DNA of 64,000 nucleotides from Agrobacterium tumefaciens str. B6 (GCF_001541315.1 NZ_LMVK01000007.1:62001-126000), one strand, 5' to 3'; shown: positions 1 through 9,436, numbered from the stretch's first letter. Numbers and translations: made by a program. The notes: generated by a model not told the origin, from the letters alone.

Positions 1-137
1 AGGAAGTCGCCACTTCGCTCGAAGCCATCTTCATGCAGAACGCCGATATCCAGGCTGAACTCGACAAGGCCGTCGAGCGCTCCAACACCGGTCTGCGCCG
101 CTTCGAAAAGACCTATGAAGGCGCCAAGCTGAACTAA
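1..137 (+). CDS. ugpB: UgpB C-terminal end (partial), glycerol-3-phosphate binding protein
   Basis: Only the last 44 codons are in the window; the frame is open from the left edge (first full codon at base 3) and stops with TAA at 135-137. The tail reads AVERSNTGLRRFEKTYEG, a pattern typical of the C-terminal helix of family 1 extracellular solute-binding proteins of the UgpB type. It is followed after 81 bases by ugpA, ugpE and ugpC, which is why I call it UgpB: the periplasmic protein that hands sn-glycerol-3-phosphate (or its diesters) to the importer. The call rests mainly on context because so little of the protein is visible. Confidence 0.7.
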   Translation, partial: EVATSLEAIFMQNADIQAELDKAVERSNTGLRRFEKTYEGAKLN

Positions 138-218
138 GCGCTCTTTCATCGCTGCCAGAAGCCTGTCCGGACAATCTCCGGGCAGGCCCGCCGAAATCTC
201 GAACATTGCCGGACTCCA

Positions 219-1109
219 ATGGAAAAGCGTACCGTCTTCAAAAGCACGTGGCTGCCTGTGCTCTTCGCCCTGCCGCAGTTCCTGCTCATCCTTCTGTTCT
301 TCTATTGGCCGGTTGCGGCGGTGCTGAACTGGGCATTCACCCTGGAACCGCCCTTCGGCGGCCAGGCGGAATTTGTGGGCCTGGCCAATTTCGTGGAAAC
401 CTTCGGTGATCCGCTTTATTGGCAATCGATCCTAACGAGCCTGATCTTCGCGATCGCCGGTCCGTTTTTCGCGATCCTCATCGGCCTCGTGCTCGCCCTT
501 GCGGTCGACCGCCAGCTTCCTGGCTCCGGCTTTTTCCGGGTGCTTTATATCCTGCCCTATGCGATTGCCGGTCCCGCCGCCGGCATGGCCTTCCGCTTCA
601 TCCTGTCGCCGGAACGCGGTCTCGCCGCATCGCTGAATTCCTGGTGGCCGGATATCTGGAACCCGGCCAAATACGGCGAACACGCGCTCATCCTCGTCAT
701 CGTCATCTTCATCTGGAAATGGGCGGGTTACACCTTCATCTTCCTGTTCGCCGGCCTGCAATCCGTGCCGCGTTCGCTGACGGAGGCCGCCGCCATGGAC
801 GGCTCCGGGCCCATTCGCCGCGCCATCGACATTCAGGTGCCGCTGCTCGCGCCAACCCTGTTCTTCCTGACCGTCATCATGATGACCGAGGGTTTCGTCG
901 GCGCCGATACGTTCGGCATCGTTGCCTCCACCACCGAGGGCGGCCCCAACCATGCTACCGAAGTGATGGTCTACCGCATCGTCAGCGAAGCCTTCGAGGG
1001 GCTGAACTATTCCGGCGCCTCGGCGCAGAGCCTCGTCCTCATCGGCCTCATCATGGTCTTCACCTTCATCCAGTTCCGCTTTGTCGAGCGGCAAGTCCAT
1101 TACAAGTGA
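219..1109 (+). CDS. ugpA: ABC permease UgpA, glycerol-3-phosphate import
   Basis: 296 aa inner-membrane permease. The opening residues (VFKSTWLPVLFALPQ) and the end (FRFVERQVHYK) resemble E. coli UgpA closely, and the length is the same class (about 295 aa). About six hydrophobic segments are visible. The EAA loop (SLTEAAAMDGSGPIRR) near residue 188 is where the ATPase docks. It pairs with UgpE, whose ATG is 7 bases after this stop, so the genes are one transcript. The family imports sn-glycerol-3-phosphate and glycerophosphodiesters. The recognised phosphate-starvation control of ugp genes in other bacteria is not shown here, because the promoter lies left of the window. Confidence 0.86.
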   Translation: MEKRTVFKSTWLPVLFALPQFLLILLFFYWPVAAVLNWAFTLEPPFGGQAEFVGLANFVETFGDPLYWQSILTSLIFAIAGPFFAILIGLVLALAVDRQLPGSGFFRVLYILPYAIAGPAAGMAFRFILSPERGLAASLNSWWPDIWNPAKYGEHALILVIVIFIWKWAGYTFIFLFAGLQSVPRSLTEAAAMDGSGPIRRAIDIQVPLLAPTLFFLTVIMMTEGFVGADTFGIVASTTEGGPNHATEVMVYRIVSEAFEGLNYSGASAQSLVLIGLIMVFTFIQFRFVERQVHYK

Positions 1110-1116
1110 GACGGCC

Positions 1117-2001
1117 ATGATCCAGCGCACCCCTTACGCCGACGCCCTGACCTATGCGATCATGGCGGCCGGCCTCCTCCTGCTTATCGGCCCCTTCATC
1201 GTCGTTATTTCCGGCGCCAGCCAGACGGTCCAGCAGGTCAACAGCGTCCCCTTCAGCTTCATGCCGCAGGGCGAATTCTTCACCAATGCGCAGGCTGCCT
1301 GGCAACGCGCCAATCTCGGCAACGCCCTCTTCAACAGCATCATCATGGCGACGCTGGTCACCATCGGAAAGGTCGCCCTTTCGGCCTTCACCGCCTTTGC
1401 CATCGTGTTCTTCCGCTCGCCGCTCAAACACCTGTTCTTCTGGACGGTGTTTATCACCCTGATGCTGCCGCTCGAAGTGCGCGTGGTGCCGACCTATTCG
1501 GTCGCCGCCGATCTTTTCCAGCCGTTCCGCTCGATTCTCGGCCTGTTCGGCATCGAGGTCACGCTGGAATGGAACCTCCTCAACTCCTATGCCGGCCTTA
1601 CTTTGCCACTGATCGCCACCGCAACCGGCACCTTTCTCTATCGGCAGTTCTTCATGACGATACCGGACGAGCTGGCGGAGGCCGCGCGCATGGACGGTTC
1701 GGGCGCAGCGCGCTTCTTCGTGGACATGCTGCTGCCGCTGTCGCGCACCAACATGCTTGCGCTCACCACCATCATGTTCGTTTATGCCTGGAACCAGTAT
1801 CTCTGGCCGCTCCTGATGGTCACGGACCCTTCCTACAAGACGGTGATGATGTCGCTCCGCGCGCTTTTGCCCGCCGATGACGGCACGCCGGACTGGAACG
1901 TCACGCTGGCTGGCTCCCTCATCATCATTCTGCCGCCGCTTCTCGTCGTGGCCTTCCTGCAACGCTGGTTCGTCCGCGGTCTAGTCTCGTCCGACAAGTA
2001 A
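1117..2001 (+). CDS. ugpE: ABC permease UgpE, glycerol-3-phosphate import
   Basis: 294 aa membrane permease, second half of the Ugp channel. I use the ATG at 1117 (protein MIQRTPYAD), not an upstream TTG at 1081 that would overlap ugpA; E. coli UgpE starts the same way (MIENRPW). Shared stretches include [34 protein letters not shown]-type residues and the C-terminal [10 protein letters not shown]. The EAA loop ([17 protein letters not shown]) is near residue 187. The gene lies between ugpA (7-base gap) and ugpC (32-base gap). Compared with E. coli there is an extra segment around residues 130-150 ([20 protein letters not shown]). Confidence 0.86.
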   Translation: MIQRTPYADALTYAIMAAGLLLLIGPFIVVISGASQTVQQVNSVPFSFMPQGEFFTNAQAAWQRANLGNALFNSIIMATLVTIGKVALSAFTAFAIVFFRSPLKHLFFWTVFITLMLPLEVRVVPTYSVAADLFQPFRSILGLFGIEVTLEWNLLNSYAGLTLPLIATATGTFLYRQFFMTIPDELAEAARMDGSGAARFFVDMLLPLSRTNMLALTTIMFVYAWNQYLWPLLMVTDPSYKTVMMSLRALLPADDGTPDWNVTLAGSLIIILPPLLVVAFLQRWFVRGLVSSDK

Positions 2002-2033
2002 CAGCGCGGCTCTCAACAACAAGGTTTTCTATC

Positions 2034-3155
2034 ATGGCTCAGATCGATATTCGTCAGGTCCGCAAATCCTACGGCAAGACGCCCACCCTGCACGGGGTGG
2101 ACCTCTCTTTCGACTCCGGCGAATTCGTCGTCATCCTCGGCCCCTCCGGCTGCGGCAAATCCACGCTGCTGCGCATGATCGCCGGTCTGGAGGACATCAC
2201 CTCGGGCGAAATCGCCATTGGCGGGCGCGTGGTCAACACGCTGGAGCCGCGTGAACGCGGCTGCGCCATGGTGTTCCAGAATTACGCGCTTTATCCGCAT
2301 ATGTCGGTGGCCGGCAATATCGGCTATGCGCTGAAGGTCGCCGGTGTTCCCAAGGCCGAACGCCAGCGCCGCATCGAGGAAACCGCAAAGATCGTCGGCC
2401 TCTCCGATTATCTGGAGCGCAAACCGGCCGCCCTTTCCGGCGGCCAGCGCCAGCGCGTCGCCATGGCCCGCGCCATCATCCGCGAACCTGCGGTGTTTCT
2501 TTTCGATGAGCCGCTCTCCAACCTCGACGCCAAGCTCCGTGTGACCATGCGCGCGGAAACCCGCAAGCTGCACCAGCGTCTCTCCGCCACATCGATCTTC
2601 GTCACCCATGATCAGGTGGAAGCCATGACGCTGGCCGACCGGCTGGTGGTGATGAACAAGGGCAATGTCGAGCAGGTCGGCCATCCGCTGGATATCTATC
2701 ATCGCCCAGCCAGCACCTTCGTGGCGTCCTTCATCGGCTCGCCTGCCATGAACCTGTTCGCCACAAGGGTGGAGGTGGAATCCCCCGCCGTGATGCTGGA
2801 TGGCACACCGGTGAAACTCTTCCCCGAAACCGCACTGGAACTGCGCGGCCGCGACGTGACAGTGGGCATCCGCCCGGAACAATGCGTGGTCAGCACGGAA
2901 GGCGCGGGCGTACCGGCTATAGTGGATTTCGTCGAAGAACTGGGCTCGGGCCGCATCGTCCATGCCAATATCGCCGGCGAGACCTTCTCCGCCGCCATCG
3001 GTGAAGACCTCTCGGTAAACCCCGGCCAGCGCGCCCACCTGGACCTCCCCACCGCCCACCTCCCCTTCTTCGATCCCGCCACGGGCAAGCGTATCGAAAC
3101 GGAGGGCGCCATCGAAACCACCCGTATCGGCAACGAGAAACTGCTGGCGGTTTAA
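2034..3155 (+). CDS. ugpC: ABC ATPase UgpC, glycerol-3-phosphate import
   Basis: 373 aa ATPase that powers the UgpAE channel. Visible in order: Walker [10 protein letters not shown] (about residues 35-43), Q-loop [12 protein letters not shown] signature [15 protein letters not shown] (about 132), Walker [17 protein letters not shown] (about 155), and H-loop [15 protein letters not shown]. The C-terminal third (from about 235) is the TOBE/OB regulatory domain found in MalK/UgpC-type importers. It is the last gene of the ugp operon; an imperfect hairpin follows at 3174-3208. MalK-type ATPases can serve several importers, so it could also energise others in this window. Confidence 0.84.
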   Translation: MAQIDIRQVRKSYGKTPTLHGVDLSFDSGEFVVILGPSGCGKSTLLRMIAGLEDITSGEIAIGGRVVNTLEPRERGCAMVFQNYALYPHMSVAGNIGYALKVAGVPKAERQRRIEETAKIVGLSDYLERKPAALSGGQRQRVAMARAIIREPAVFLFDEPLSNLDAKLRVTMRAETRKLHQRLSATSIFVTHDQVEAMTLADRLVVMNKGNVEQVGHPLDIYHRPASTFVASFIGSPAMNLFATRVEVESPAVMLDGTPVKLFPETALELRGRDVTVGIRPEQCVVSTEGAGVPAIVDFVEELGSGRIVHANIAGETFSAAIGEDLSVNPGQRAHLDLPTAHLPFFDPATGKRIETEGAIETTRIGNEKLLAV

Positions 3156-3173
3156 GCACCGCGCAAGATGCCT

Positions 3174-3208
3174 CCGGTGCGGCTTCGGATATGGTCCGTC
3201 CGCACCGG
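3174..3208 (+). terminator. Hairpin after ugpC
   Basis: Perfect 9-base arms CCGGTGCGG (3174-3182) and CCGCACCGG (3200-3208), with an inner CGGA/TCCG pairing that extends the stem. It starts 18 bases after the ugpC stop. There is no T-run after it, so it may be a mRNA-stabilising or Rho-assisted end, not a classical intrinsic terminator. Confidence 0.5.
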
Positions 3209-3581
3209 CTCCTGCAGAGATGCAATCTTGATGCCTTGCGACTGATTACACCAGAGATATTACATCAGGAAATTCAATCAATATTTTGATTTCTATATAT
3301 TAATTATAATCTGCATGCCAGAGGAATGCTTGCCGCCACCCATCTTAGTGCGGCCACTCCGCTGTTACACTTCGAAGATGACCGAGCGGCTGCCGCCACG
3401 GGATCACCGCCAAATGCAGAATTTCAGCAAAAATCTTTCGGTTCGGAAATCATAATCGGAATAGTCTTCGCCGCGTCGATCGTCCGGCAGGGATATCGTC
3501 GCGACAAGCAAAGGCCTGCCTGCAGTTAAAGCCATCAGCAACGCGCCGCGCGAGCCGAAAACATCAACGAAAGCGAAGCCC
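3209..3581. other. Non-coding stretch upstream of the monooxygenase gene
   Basis: 373 bases with no ORF that looks like a gene. A strongly AT-rich patch at about 3255-3320 contains TATAAT at 3305-3310, a plausible -10 element, but I see no well-spaced -35. It is the likely promoter region for the organosulfur operon that begins at 3582. The remaining bases show no repeat or RNA structure I can support. Confidence 0.4.
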
Positions 3582-4910
3582 ATGGCAAATGATCGCAAAC
3601 TGCATCTCGGCGCCTTCATGCGGCCCGTCAGTCTCCACACGGGTGCATGGCGTTATCCGGGCGCCTTCCCGGATGCGAATTTCAATTTCGCCCATCTCGC
3701 GCGCTTCGCACAGCAGCTCGAGGCCGCGAAATTCGATGCATTCTTCATGGCCGATCATCTGGCGGTGCTGAACATGCCCACGGAGGCATTGCGCCGCAGC
3801 CATACCGTCACCTCCTTTGAGCCCTTCACCCTGCTTTCGGCGCTCGCCGCCGTCACCTCCCGCATCGGACTGGTCGCCACCGCCTCCACCACATTCGATG
3901 AGCCATACCATGTGGCCCGGCGTTTCGCCTCGCTCGATCACCTCAGCAATGGCCGCGCCGGCTGGAACATCGTCACCACGTCAAATCCCGACGCAGCCCG
4001 GAACTTCGGCCGCGAGGAACAGCCTGACCATGCGGAGCGCTATGGCCGTGCGCGGGAATTTTACGATGTCGTCACCGGCCTCTGGGATTCCTTTTCGGAC
4101 GACGCCTTTATCCGGGATGTCGATAGCGGGCTGTTCTTCGATCCCGATAAGATGCATGTGCTGGACCACAAGGGCCCCGAATTTTCCGTGCGCGGACCGC
4201 TCAACATCGCGCGCCCGGTGCAGGGTTGGCCCGTTATCGTTCAGGCAGGGGCTTCCGAGCCGGGGCGCCAGCTTGCCGCCGAAACCGCGGAAGTCGTTTT
4301 TGCCGCAACACCCACGCTTGCGGCAGGAAAGGCCTTCTATAAGGACGTCAAGGACAGGACCGTCGCGGCGGGTCGTTCCCGCGACGGAATCGTCATCCTG
4401 CCCGGCGCTTTCGTTCTCGTGGGTGACAGTGTGGAAGAGGCAAAGGCCAAACGCGCCAGGCTCGACAGCCTTGTCCATTATGACAGCGCAATCGCCTCGC
4501 TTTCCATTGCGCTGGGCCACGATGTTTCCGGTTTCGATCCCGATAGCCCCCTGCCTGATATTCCCGAGACCAATGCCAGCAAATCCAGCCGCGAAAGGGT
4601 CATCGAGCTTGCCCGAAGCGAAGCCCTGACGGTGCGCCAGCTCGCCCAACGGCTGGGCGGCTATGCGGGTCTTGCCTTTGTCGGCACGCCAAAGACCATC
4701 GCCGACGAAATGGAGCAATGGCTCCATGAGGAAGGCTCGGACGGTTTCAATGTCACCTTCCCCTTCCTGCCAGCCGGCCTTGACGACTTCACGACGCAGG
4801 TGGTGCCGGAGTTGCAAAGGCGCGGGCTGTTCCGCAAGGACTATGAGGGGCCGACATTGCGCGACCATCTTGGCCTGCAACGGCCGGCCAATCGTTTTTT
4901 TCCTGAATAA
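3582..4910 (+). CDS. LLM-class flavin-dependent monooxygenase (NtaA/SnaA/DszA type)
   Basis: 442 aa cytoplasmic enzyme of the bacterial luciferase-like superfamily, NtaA/SnaA/DszA/SoxA group. The mark of this group is visible at about residues 124-142 (SNGRAGWNIVTTSNPDAARNFG), as is the FMN-site stretch WPVIVQAGASEPGRQLAAE. Length fits the family (430-460 aa). Such enzymes use FMNH2 and O2 from a separate reductase to cleave C-S or C-N bonds. Because ssuACB follows, I infer use of a sulfonate, sulfone or similar sulfur source. It is longer than SsuD (about 380 aa) and not a clear SsuD. No flavin reductase gene (ssuE) is in the neighbourhood. The ATG at 3582 has only a weak ribosome site. Confidence 0.8.
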   Translation: MANDRKLHLGAFMRPVSLHTGAWRYPGAFPDANFNFAHLARFAQQLEAAKFDAFFMADHLAVLNMPTEALRRSHTVTSFEPFTLLSALAAVTSRIGLVATASTTFDEPYHVARRFASLDHLSNGRAGWNIVTTSNPDAARNFGREEQPDHAERYGRAREFYDVVTGLWDSFSDDAFIRDVDSGLFFDPDKMHVLDHKGPEFSVRGPLNIARPVQGWPVIVQAGASEPGRQLAAETAEVVFAATPTLAAGKAFYKDVKDRTVAAGRSRDGIVILPGAFVLVGDSVEEAKAKRARLDSLVHYDSAIASLSIALGHDVSGFDPDSPLPDIPETNASKSSRERVIELARSEALTVRQLAQRLGGYAGLAFVGTPKTIADEMEQWLHEEGSDGFNVTFPFLPAGLDDFTTQVVPELQRRGLFRKDYEGPTLRDHLGLQRPANRFFPE

Positions 4911-5059
4911 CGCGCCATCGCGCCAATCGCACTCGCGGTAGGGAGATTTTCCACGCCGCTCGCAAAGTTTGGCATGGGGTTCCAGAACGGCGGATTGACC
5001 TTAAAAACACCCGCCCATACCCTTTAAGTACACAAATTACATAAATTAGGTGAATTAAT

Positions 5060-6055
5060 ATGAAGGCCGAACATTCCCGCCGCCAGATCCTCAAATTCGG
5101 TATTGCCGGCGCGCTCGCAGCACCACTTGTCACGGGCAATGCCCTGGCCCAGAGTTCGCCGGAATTTCCTGCGGAGCTGAAGCTGGACTGGGGGTTTTAC
5201 TCCTCCCACACGCTGCTGATAAAGAACAAGGGCTGGCTTGAGGAGGCTTTCAAGGATGTCGGCACCAAGATCACCTGGGTGCAATCCCGCGGCAGCAACA
5301 ATTCGCTCGAATTCCTGAAAGTCGGCTCGACGGATTTTGCCGGCTCGGCCGCACTATCAGCCTTTCTCGCCCGCGCCAACGGCGTGCCGCTGAAGGTGAT
5401 CTATGTGGCGAGCTGGGGCGGTTCCTCCATCATCCAGGTGCGCCCGGACTCGCCGGTCAAGACCGTCGCCGATCTCAAGGGCAAGACCATTGCGGTGACC
5501 AAGGGCACCGCGCCCTATTTCACCCTCGTCCGCGCGCTAGACCAGAACAAGCTGTCCATCGATGACCTCAAGGTCGTGAACCTGCAGCATCCGGAAGGTT
5601 TCAACGCGCTTCAGCAGGGTCAGGTCGATGCCTGGGTCGGCATCGATCCGCATACCTCCCAGGCCGAGCTTGCGGGCGACCGGGCGATTTTCGATGAACG
5701 CAGCTGGCGCGACGGCAGCGTCTTCAGCGTTTCCGAGGAGTTTCTGGCGAAGCACCCGAAAGCGGTCGACAGGCTTCTTGGCGTCTGGGTGCAGACGCAG
5801 AAATGGATCCGTGAAAACAAGGGCGAATTCATCGATTTCGTCACACAGGTCACCGGCAACGATCCCAAGATCACCAAGCTGACGATCGAGAAGCGCGACT
5901 GGAAGGATCCCGTTCCCGGTGAGGAATTGCTGAACTCGATCCGCATCGTCACGCCGCTCTTGGGCGACGACGTCCTGCGCCCGGGCGTCAATGTCGACAC
6001 TGTCCTGTCATCGCTGATCGATCCGGCACCGGCGAAAAAGGCACTTGGCGCATGA
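5060..6055 (+). CDS. ssuA: Aliphatic sulfonate ABC binding protein (SsuA type)
   Basis: 331 aa periplasmic binding protein. The N-terminus carries a twin-arginine-like signal (SRRQILK at residues 5-11), then a hydrophobic stretch and an ALAQ cleavage site near residue 31, which suggests Tat export. The body has the NMT1/SsuA-type fold signatures: WVQSRGSNNSLEFLKVGSTDFAG, GKTIAVTKGTAPYF, and QQGQVDAWVGIDPHT. It delivers alkanesulfonates (or related sulfur compounds) to SsuC. ssuC starts inside its stop codon (ATGA overlap). The upstream 149 bases include AT-rich sequence and an AGGTGA ribosome site. Binding specificity cannot be read from sequence; taurine-type (TauA) use is possible. Confidence 0.8.
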   Translation: MKAEHSRRQILKFGIAGALAAPLVTGNALAQSSPEFPAELKLDWGFYSSHTLLIKNKGWLEEAFKDVGTKITWVQSRGSNNSLEFLKVGSTDFAGSAALSAFLARANGVPLKVIYVASWGGSSIIQVRPDSPVKTVADLKGKTIAVTKGTAPYFTLVRALDQNKLSIDDLKVVNLQHPEGFNALQQGQVDAWVGIDPHTSQAELAGDRAIFDERSWRDGSVFSVSEEFLAKHPKAVDRLLGVWVQTQKWIRENKGEFIDFVTQVTGNDPKITKLTIEKRDWKDPVPGEELLNSIRIVTPLLGDDVLRPGVNVDTVLSSLIDPAPAKKALGA

Positions 6056-6921
6056 ATTCCCATCCGCGCGAATTCCAGCGCGTGAAACAGACCGCGAAAC
6101 AATTCCCTTCCCGGTTGCCACTTGCGCAAAGGGTGGGGAATTTCCTTGGCCGCTTTGATCTGCGCGGCGCAATCGTGCCCGTCGGGTCGCTGCTGCTGCT
6201 CGAGCTTTTCGTTCGCCTCGGCTGGGTCAGCCCTTATGTGCTGCCGCCGCCCTCCGAACTTTACGACACCTTCCTGCGGCTTGCGGAAGGTCCCCTGTGG
6301 ACGAATGTTGCGGCCAGTACCGCGCGCGTCTTCGTCGGCTTCGTCATCGGCTCCCTGCTCGCCATCGTCGTCGGTTCGCTCGTTGGTCTGGTGATTGCCG
6401 CCGAGCGTTATCTCGAGCCGACATTTCAGGCGCTGCGGGCGGTCCCAAGCCTTGCATGGGTGCCGCTGCTGATGATCTGGTTCGGCATCGGCGAGACCTC
6501 GAAAATCGTGCTGATCGCCAAAAGCGCGTTTTTTCCCGTCTACCTCAATCTTTTTTCCGGTATCCGAAATGTCGACCGCAAGCTGGTGGAGGTTGGCGAG
6601 ATGTATCGCCAGCCGCTGCCCGTGCTGGTGTGGCGGATTTTCATTCCCGCCTCCCTGCCGCATCTCTTCACGGGCCTGCGTTACGGGCTGTCTCTTGCCT
6701 GGCTGAGTGTCGTTGCGGCCGAGCTTCTGGCCGCGTCCGAAGGTATCGGCTACATGCTGTCCGACGGTCGGGAGCTTTCCCGGCCTGATCTCGTCATGAT
6801 CGCCATCATCTGCCTTGCGGTGCTGGGCAAGATTTCCGACAGCATCTTCAAGATTGTCGAAGACCGCTGCCTGCGCTGGCGCGACAGCTATCCCCTTCAG
6901 CAGGAAGGACGCCTGCGATGA
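6052..6921 (+). CDS. ssuC: Sulfonate ABC permease (SsuC type)
   Basis: 289 aa inner-membrane permease of the SsuC/TauC/NrtB family, with about six membrane segments after a charged N-terminus of about 50 residues. Family signatures include RVFVGFVIGSLLAIVVGSLVGL, ALRAVPSLAWVPLLMIWFGIGETSKI and the C-terminal GRELSRPDLVMIAIICLAVLGKISD. It overlaps ssuA by 4 bases and ssuB by 4 bases, so translation of the three is coupled. It forms the homodimeric channel of the sulfonate importer. Confidence 0.83.
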   Translation: MNSHPREFQRVKQTAKQFPSRLPLAQRVGNFLGRFDLRGAIVPVGSLLLLELFVRLGWVSPYVLPPPSELYDTFLRLAEGPLWTNVAASTARVFVGFVIGSLLAIVVGSLVGLVIAAERYLEPTFQALRAVPSLAWVPLLMIWFGIGETSKIVLIAKSAFFPVYLNLFSGIRNVDRKLVEVGEMYRQPLPVLVWRIFIPASLPHLFTGLRYGLSLAWLSVVAAELLAASEGIGYMLSDGRELSRPDLVMIAIICLAVLGKISDSIFKIVEDRCLRWRDSYPLQQEGRLR

Positions 6922-7649
6922 GTTTGCTCAATGTCGATGTGCGCGAAAAGGCTTTCGGCGACACGGTGATCCTTCAGGATATCCAGCTCACGCTGGGTGA
7001 CGGCGAAGCGGCGGTTCTCCTTGGCCCCAGCGGTTGCGGAAAGAGCACGCTGCTGCGCATCGCCGCCGGCCTCGACCGGCGTTTTTCAGGCGCTGTCAGA
7101 GTTCAGCAAGACGAGGAGAAGGCATCGGACTCACCGCCCATCGCCTTTGTCTTCCAGGAGCCCCGCCTGATGCCGTGGCTGACGGTTGCCGAAAACATCG
7201 GTTATGCGGCCGGCAGGAAATATGATGTTGAGCGCGTGAAGGGGCTGATTGACGATGTCGGTTTGAGCGGCCATGGCGGCGCGCTGCCGAAGGCCCTTTC
7301 GGGCGGCATGGCGCAACGTGTGGCGATCGCAAGAGCGCTCTATACCGAGCCGCGCATCCTGCTGCTCGATGAACCCTTTAGTGCGGTCGATGCTTTCACG
7401 CGGATGAAGTTGCAGGACCTTGTGCTGAAACTCGTCGAACAGCGCGGCATTTCCTTCCTGCTCGTCACCCACGATATCGACGAGGCGCTCTATCTCGGCG
7501 ACCGGATCTACATGATGGGCGCCCATGATGGCCGTATCCAGCAGCGGATAGAGGTGGACGTCCCGCGCCCGCGCGATCGGCGTTCTCCTGAGCTCGCACA
7601 CCTCAAGAACGAGGTGCTGACCGCCCTACACAATGCCCACGTCATCTGA
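6918..7649 (+). CDS. ssuB: Sulfonate ABC ATPase (SsuB type)
   Basis: 243 aa ATPase without a TOBE domain, as usual for the SsuB/TauB/NrtD group. Walker [10 protein letters not shown] is at about residues 34-42, the Q-loop region reads VFQEPRLMPWLTVAENI, the signature is LSGGMAQRVAIARAL, Walker B is ILLLDEPFSAVDAFTR, and the H-loop is LLVTHDIDEALYLGDR. It is the last gene of the ssuACB operon and meets a convergent operon 12 bases further on (7662). Confidence 0.83.
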   Translation: MSLLNVDVREKAFGDTVILQDIQLTLGDGEAAVLLGPSGCGKSTLLRIAAGLDRRFSGAVRVQQDEEKASDSPPIAFVFQEPRLMPWLTVAENIGYAAGRKYDVERVKGLIDDVGLSGHGGALPKALSGGMAQRVAIARALYTEPRILLLDEPFSAVDAFTRMKLQDLVLKLVEQRGISFLLVTHDIDEALYLGDRIYMMGAHDGRIQQRIEVDVPRPRDRRSPELAHLKNEVLTALHNAHVI

Positions 7650-7661
7650 GCAGCGCCGGCC

Positions 7662-8489
7662 TCACCCTTTCACGCCGGAGGAGATCATGATCGCTTCCGT
7701 CACGCGCCGCTGGAAGATGACATAGGCGATGATGACCGGCAGGGCCGCCAGCATGGCGATGGCCATCAGGCGCGCATAAACAATGCCGAAAGTGTCGTTG
7801 ACCTGGGTAATGCCGACGGGGATCGTCATCATGTTTTCAGAGGTGACGACCAGGAAGGGCCAGAAGAAGGCGTTCCACACCGTAATGAAGGTCACGATCG
7901 CCATGGCGGTGGTGATCCCCCAGTTCAGCGGCAGATAGACCTTGAACAGGATGGTATATTCGCCGCCGCCATCCAGAACCACCGCTTCGCGCATCTCCTT
8001 CGGCACGCTGTCGAAGAACTGCTTGTAAACGATGATGACGATGGGCGTGATGAGCTGCGGCAGGATGATGCCCGCCCAGGTGTTGATGAGGTTGAGGTTC
8101 TTCATCAGGATGAACTGGGTGACGACGAGTGTCTGCGCCGGCACCATGAAACTCGCAAGCACGATGCCATAAAGCAGACGCCGTCCCGGAAAGCGGATCT
8201 GCGACAGGGCATAGGCGCACAGCATCGAAATCAGCAGCACGGAGACAGTGACGATTGCGGCGGTGCCGATGGAATTCACATACCAGGTCAACAGCCGCGT
8301 GTTGAAGAGGGCGTTCACATAAGCCCCAAGCTGAAACTCATCGGGCAACAGCGACATGTTACCGGCAACATTATTGTCCGAACGCAGCGACGTCACGAAA
8401 CCCCAGTAGAGCGGAAAGATCCACACGAGCGCCACTGAGAATGTCAGCAGGGTCAGAACGACGTTTTCTAGTCTTTTCGTGAAGCTCAT
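7662..8489 (-). CDS. ABC sugar permease 2 (arabinose/arabinoside operon)
   Basis: 275 aa permease of the MalG/AraQ type. I use the ATG at 8487-8489 (protein MSFTKRLENV), preceded by a strong GGAGGAACTC ribosome site inside the upstream gene; the ATGA overlap with that gene supports this. A longer reading frame to 8771 is not coding at its N-terminus. The EAA loop (EMREAVVLDGGGEYTI) and C-terminal RRVTEAIMISSGVKG are typical. Last gene of the operon abfA, ATPase, binding protein, permease 1, permease 2. The substrate is inferred to be arabinose or arabino-oligosaccharide from abfA. Confidence 0.82.
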   Translation of the reverse strand: MSFTKRLENVVLTLLTFSVALVWIFPLYWGFVTSLRSDNNVAGNMSLLPDEFQLGAYVNALFNTRLLTWYVNSIGTAAIVTVSVLLISMLCAYALSQIRFPGRRLLYGIVLASFMVPAQTLVVTQFILMKNLNLINTWAGIILPQLITPIVIIVYKQFFDSVPKEMREAVVLDGGGEYTILFKVYLPLNWGITTAMAIVTFITVWNAFFWPFLVVTSENMMTIPVGITQVNDTFGIVYARLMAIAMLAALPVIIAYVIFQRRVTEAIMISSGVKG

Positions 8490-9370
8490 GAGTTCCTCCG
8501 GATGCGCAGCAACTGGAACTGGAGAATGGAAACGGTGACGATCAGCAGGAAGAGCACGGTGGCGACGGCGGAGGCGTAACCGCCATTGTTCAGCTGGAAC
8601 GCTTCGCGATATACCTTGAGCAGCAGCACGAAGCTGGAATTGAAGGGTCCGCCGCCGCTCAGGAGATAGATCTGGTCGAATATCTTCAGCTGCAGGATCA
8701 GTTGCAGTGTGAGAATGAGCGCGGTGACGGGCCAGAGAAGCGGCCAAGTCACCCGCCAGAAGCGTTGCCACGTCGTTGCACCGTCAAGTGATGCAGCCTC
8801 GTAAAGCTCCGCCGGAATATTGCGCAGACCGGCGATGAACAGCAGCACGTTGAAACCGTTCGTCCACCAGATGGTGACGACGGCGACCATCGGCATGACC
8901 CAGTAGGGGTTCTTGAAAACCGCGACCGGTTTTCCGGCAATCAGCGAAATCACCGGCTGGAGAATGCCGAACTGAAGATCGAGCATCCACGCCCAGATTT
9001 CCGTGACGACCGAAACCGGCAGCACATAGGGCAGGAAAAACAGGCTCATGGCGATCGTCTGCTTCACGCCCGAAAGGCGGCTGACGGCGAGAGCGATCAT
9101 CAGGGCGATGACGGTCGTCGGCACGACGGTCAGAAGCACGAAATAGCCGTTGTTTTTCAGCGACGTGACGAAGAGACGGTCGCTCAGCAGCTTTGCGTAA
9201 TTCGCGAACCCCACCCAGTCACCATCGCCGATCAGCGGCGCATCGGTGAAACTGATGCGGACCATCTCGATCAGCGGGTAAAGGAAGAAGGTGACGAAGA
9301 CCACGATGAACGGCGTCACCATCGACAGCGCGATCAGCGATTTCTTGCGCCGGTTTTCAATCATAGCCAT
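8486..9370 (-). CDS. ABC sugar permease 1 (arabinose/arabinoside operon)
   Basis: 294 aa permease of the MalF/AraP type with about six membrane segments. The EAA loop (ELYEAASLDGATTWQRF) lies in the C-terminal third, and the C-terminus is the typical IVTVSILQFQLLRIRRNS. It overlaps permease 2 by 4 bases and follows the binding protein gene after 66 bases, which hold a strong hairpin (9400-9428). It forms a heterodimeric channel with permease 2. Confidence 0.82.
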   Translation of the reverse strand: MAMIENRRKKSLIALSMVTPFIVVFVTFFLYPLIEMVRISFTDAPLIGDGDWVGFANYAKLLSDRLFVTSLKNNGYFVLLTVVPTTVIALMIALAVSRLSGVKQTIAMSLFFLPYVLPVSVVTEIWAWMLDLQFGILQPVISLIAGKPVAVFKNPYWVMPMVAVVTIWWTNGFNVLLFIAGLRNIPAELYEAASLDGATTWQRFWRVTWPLLWPVTALILTLQLILQLKIFDQIYLLSGGGPFNSSFVLLLKVYREAFQLNNGGYASAVATVLFLLIVTVSILQFQLLRIRRNS

Positions 9371-9399
9371 GGAATGTCTCCGGAACCTTGCATTGCGTG

Positions 9400-9428
9400 C
9401 TGCCCTCCGGCCAGAAACCGGAGGGCAG
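9400..9428 (-). other. Intercistronic hairpin between binding protein and permease genes
   Basis: Perfect 11-base arms CTGCCCTCCGG (9400-9410) and CCGGAGGGCAG (9418-9428) around a 7-base loop, 9 bases after the binding protein stop. No T-run follows on the minus strand. Hairpins of this kind between a binding protein gene and its permeases are known to raise the binding-protein-to-permease ratio by protecting the upstream mRNA; that role is inferred here. Confidence 0.7.
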
Positions 9429-9436
9429 GTTTCCTG

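Noticed and set aside
8490-8771. N-terminal extension of permease 2 at 7662-8489
   Set aside because: The extra 94 residues are Arg/His-rich and lie in another frame of permease 1; a strong ribosome site marks ATG 8489.
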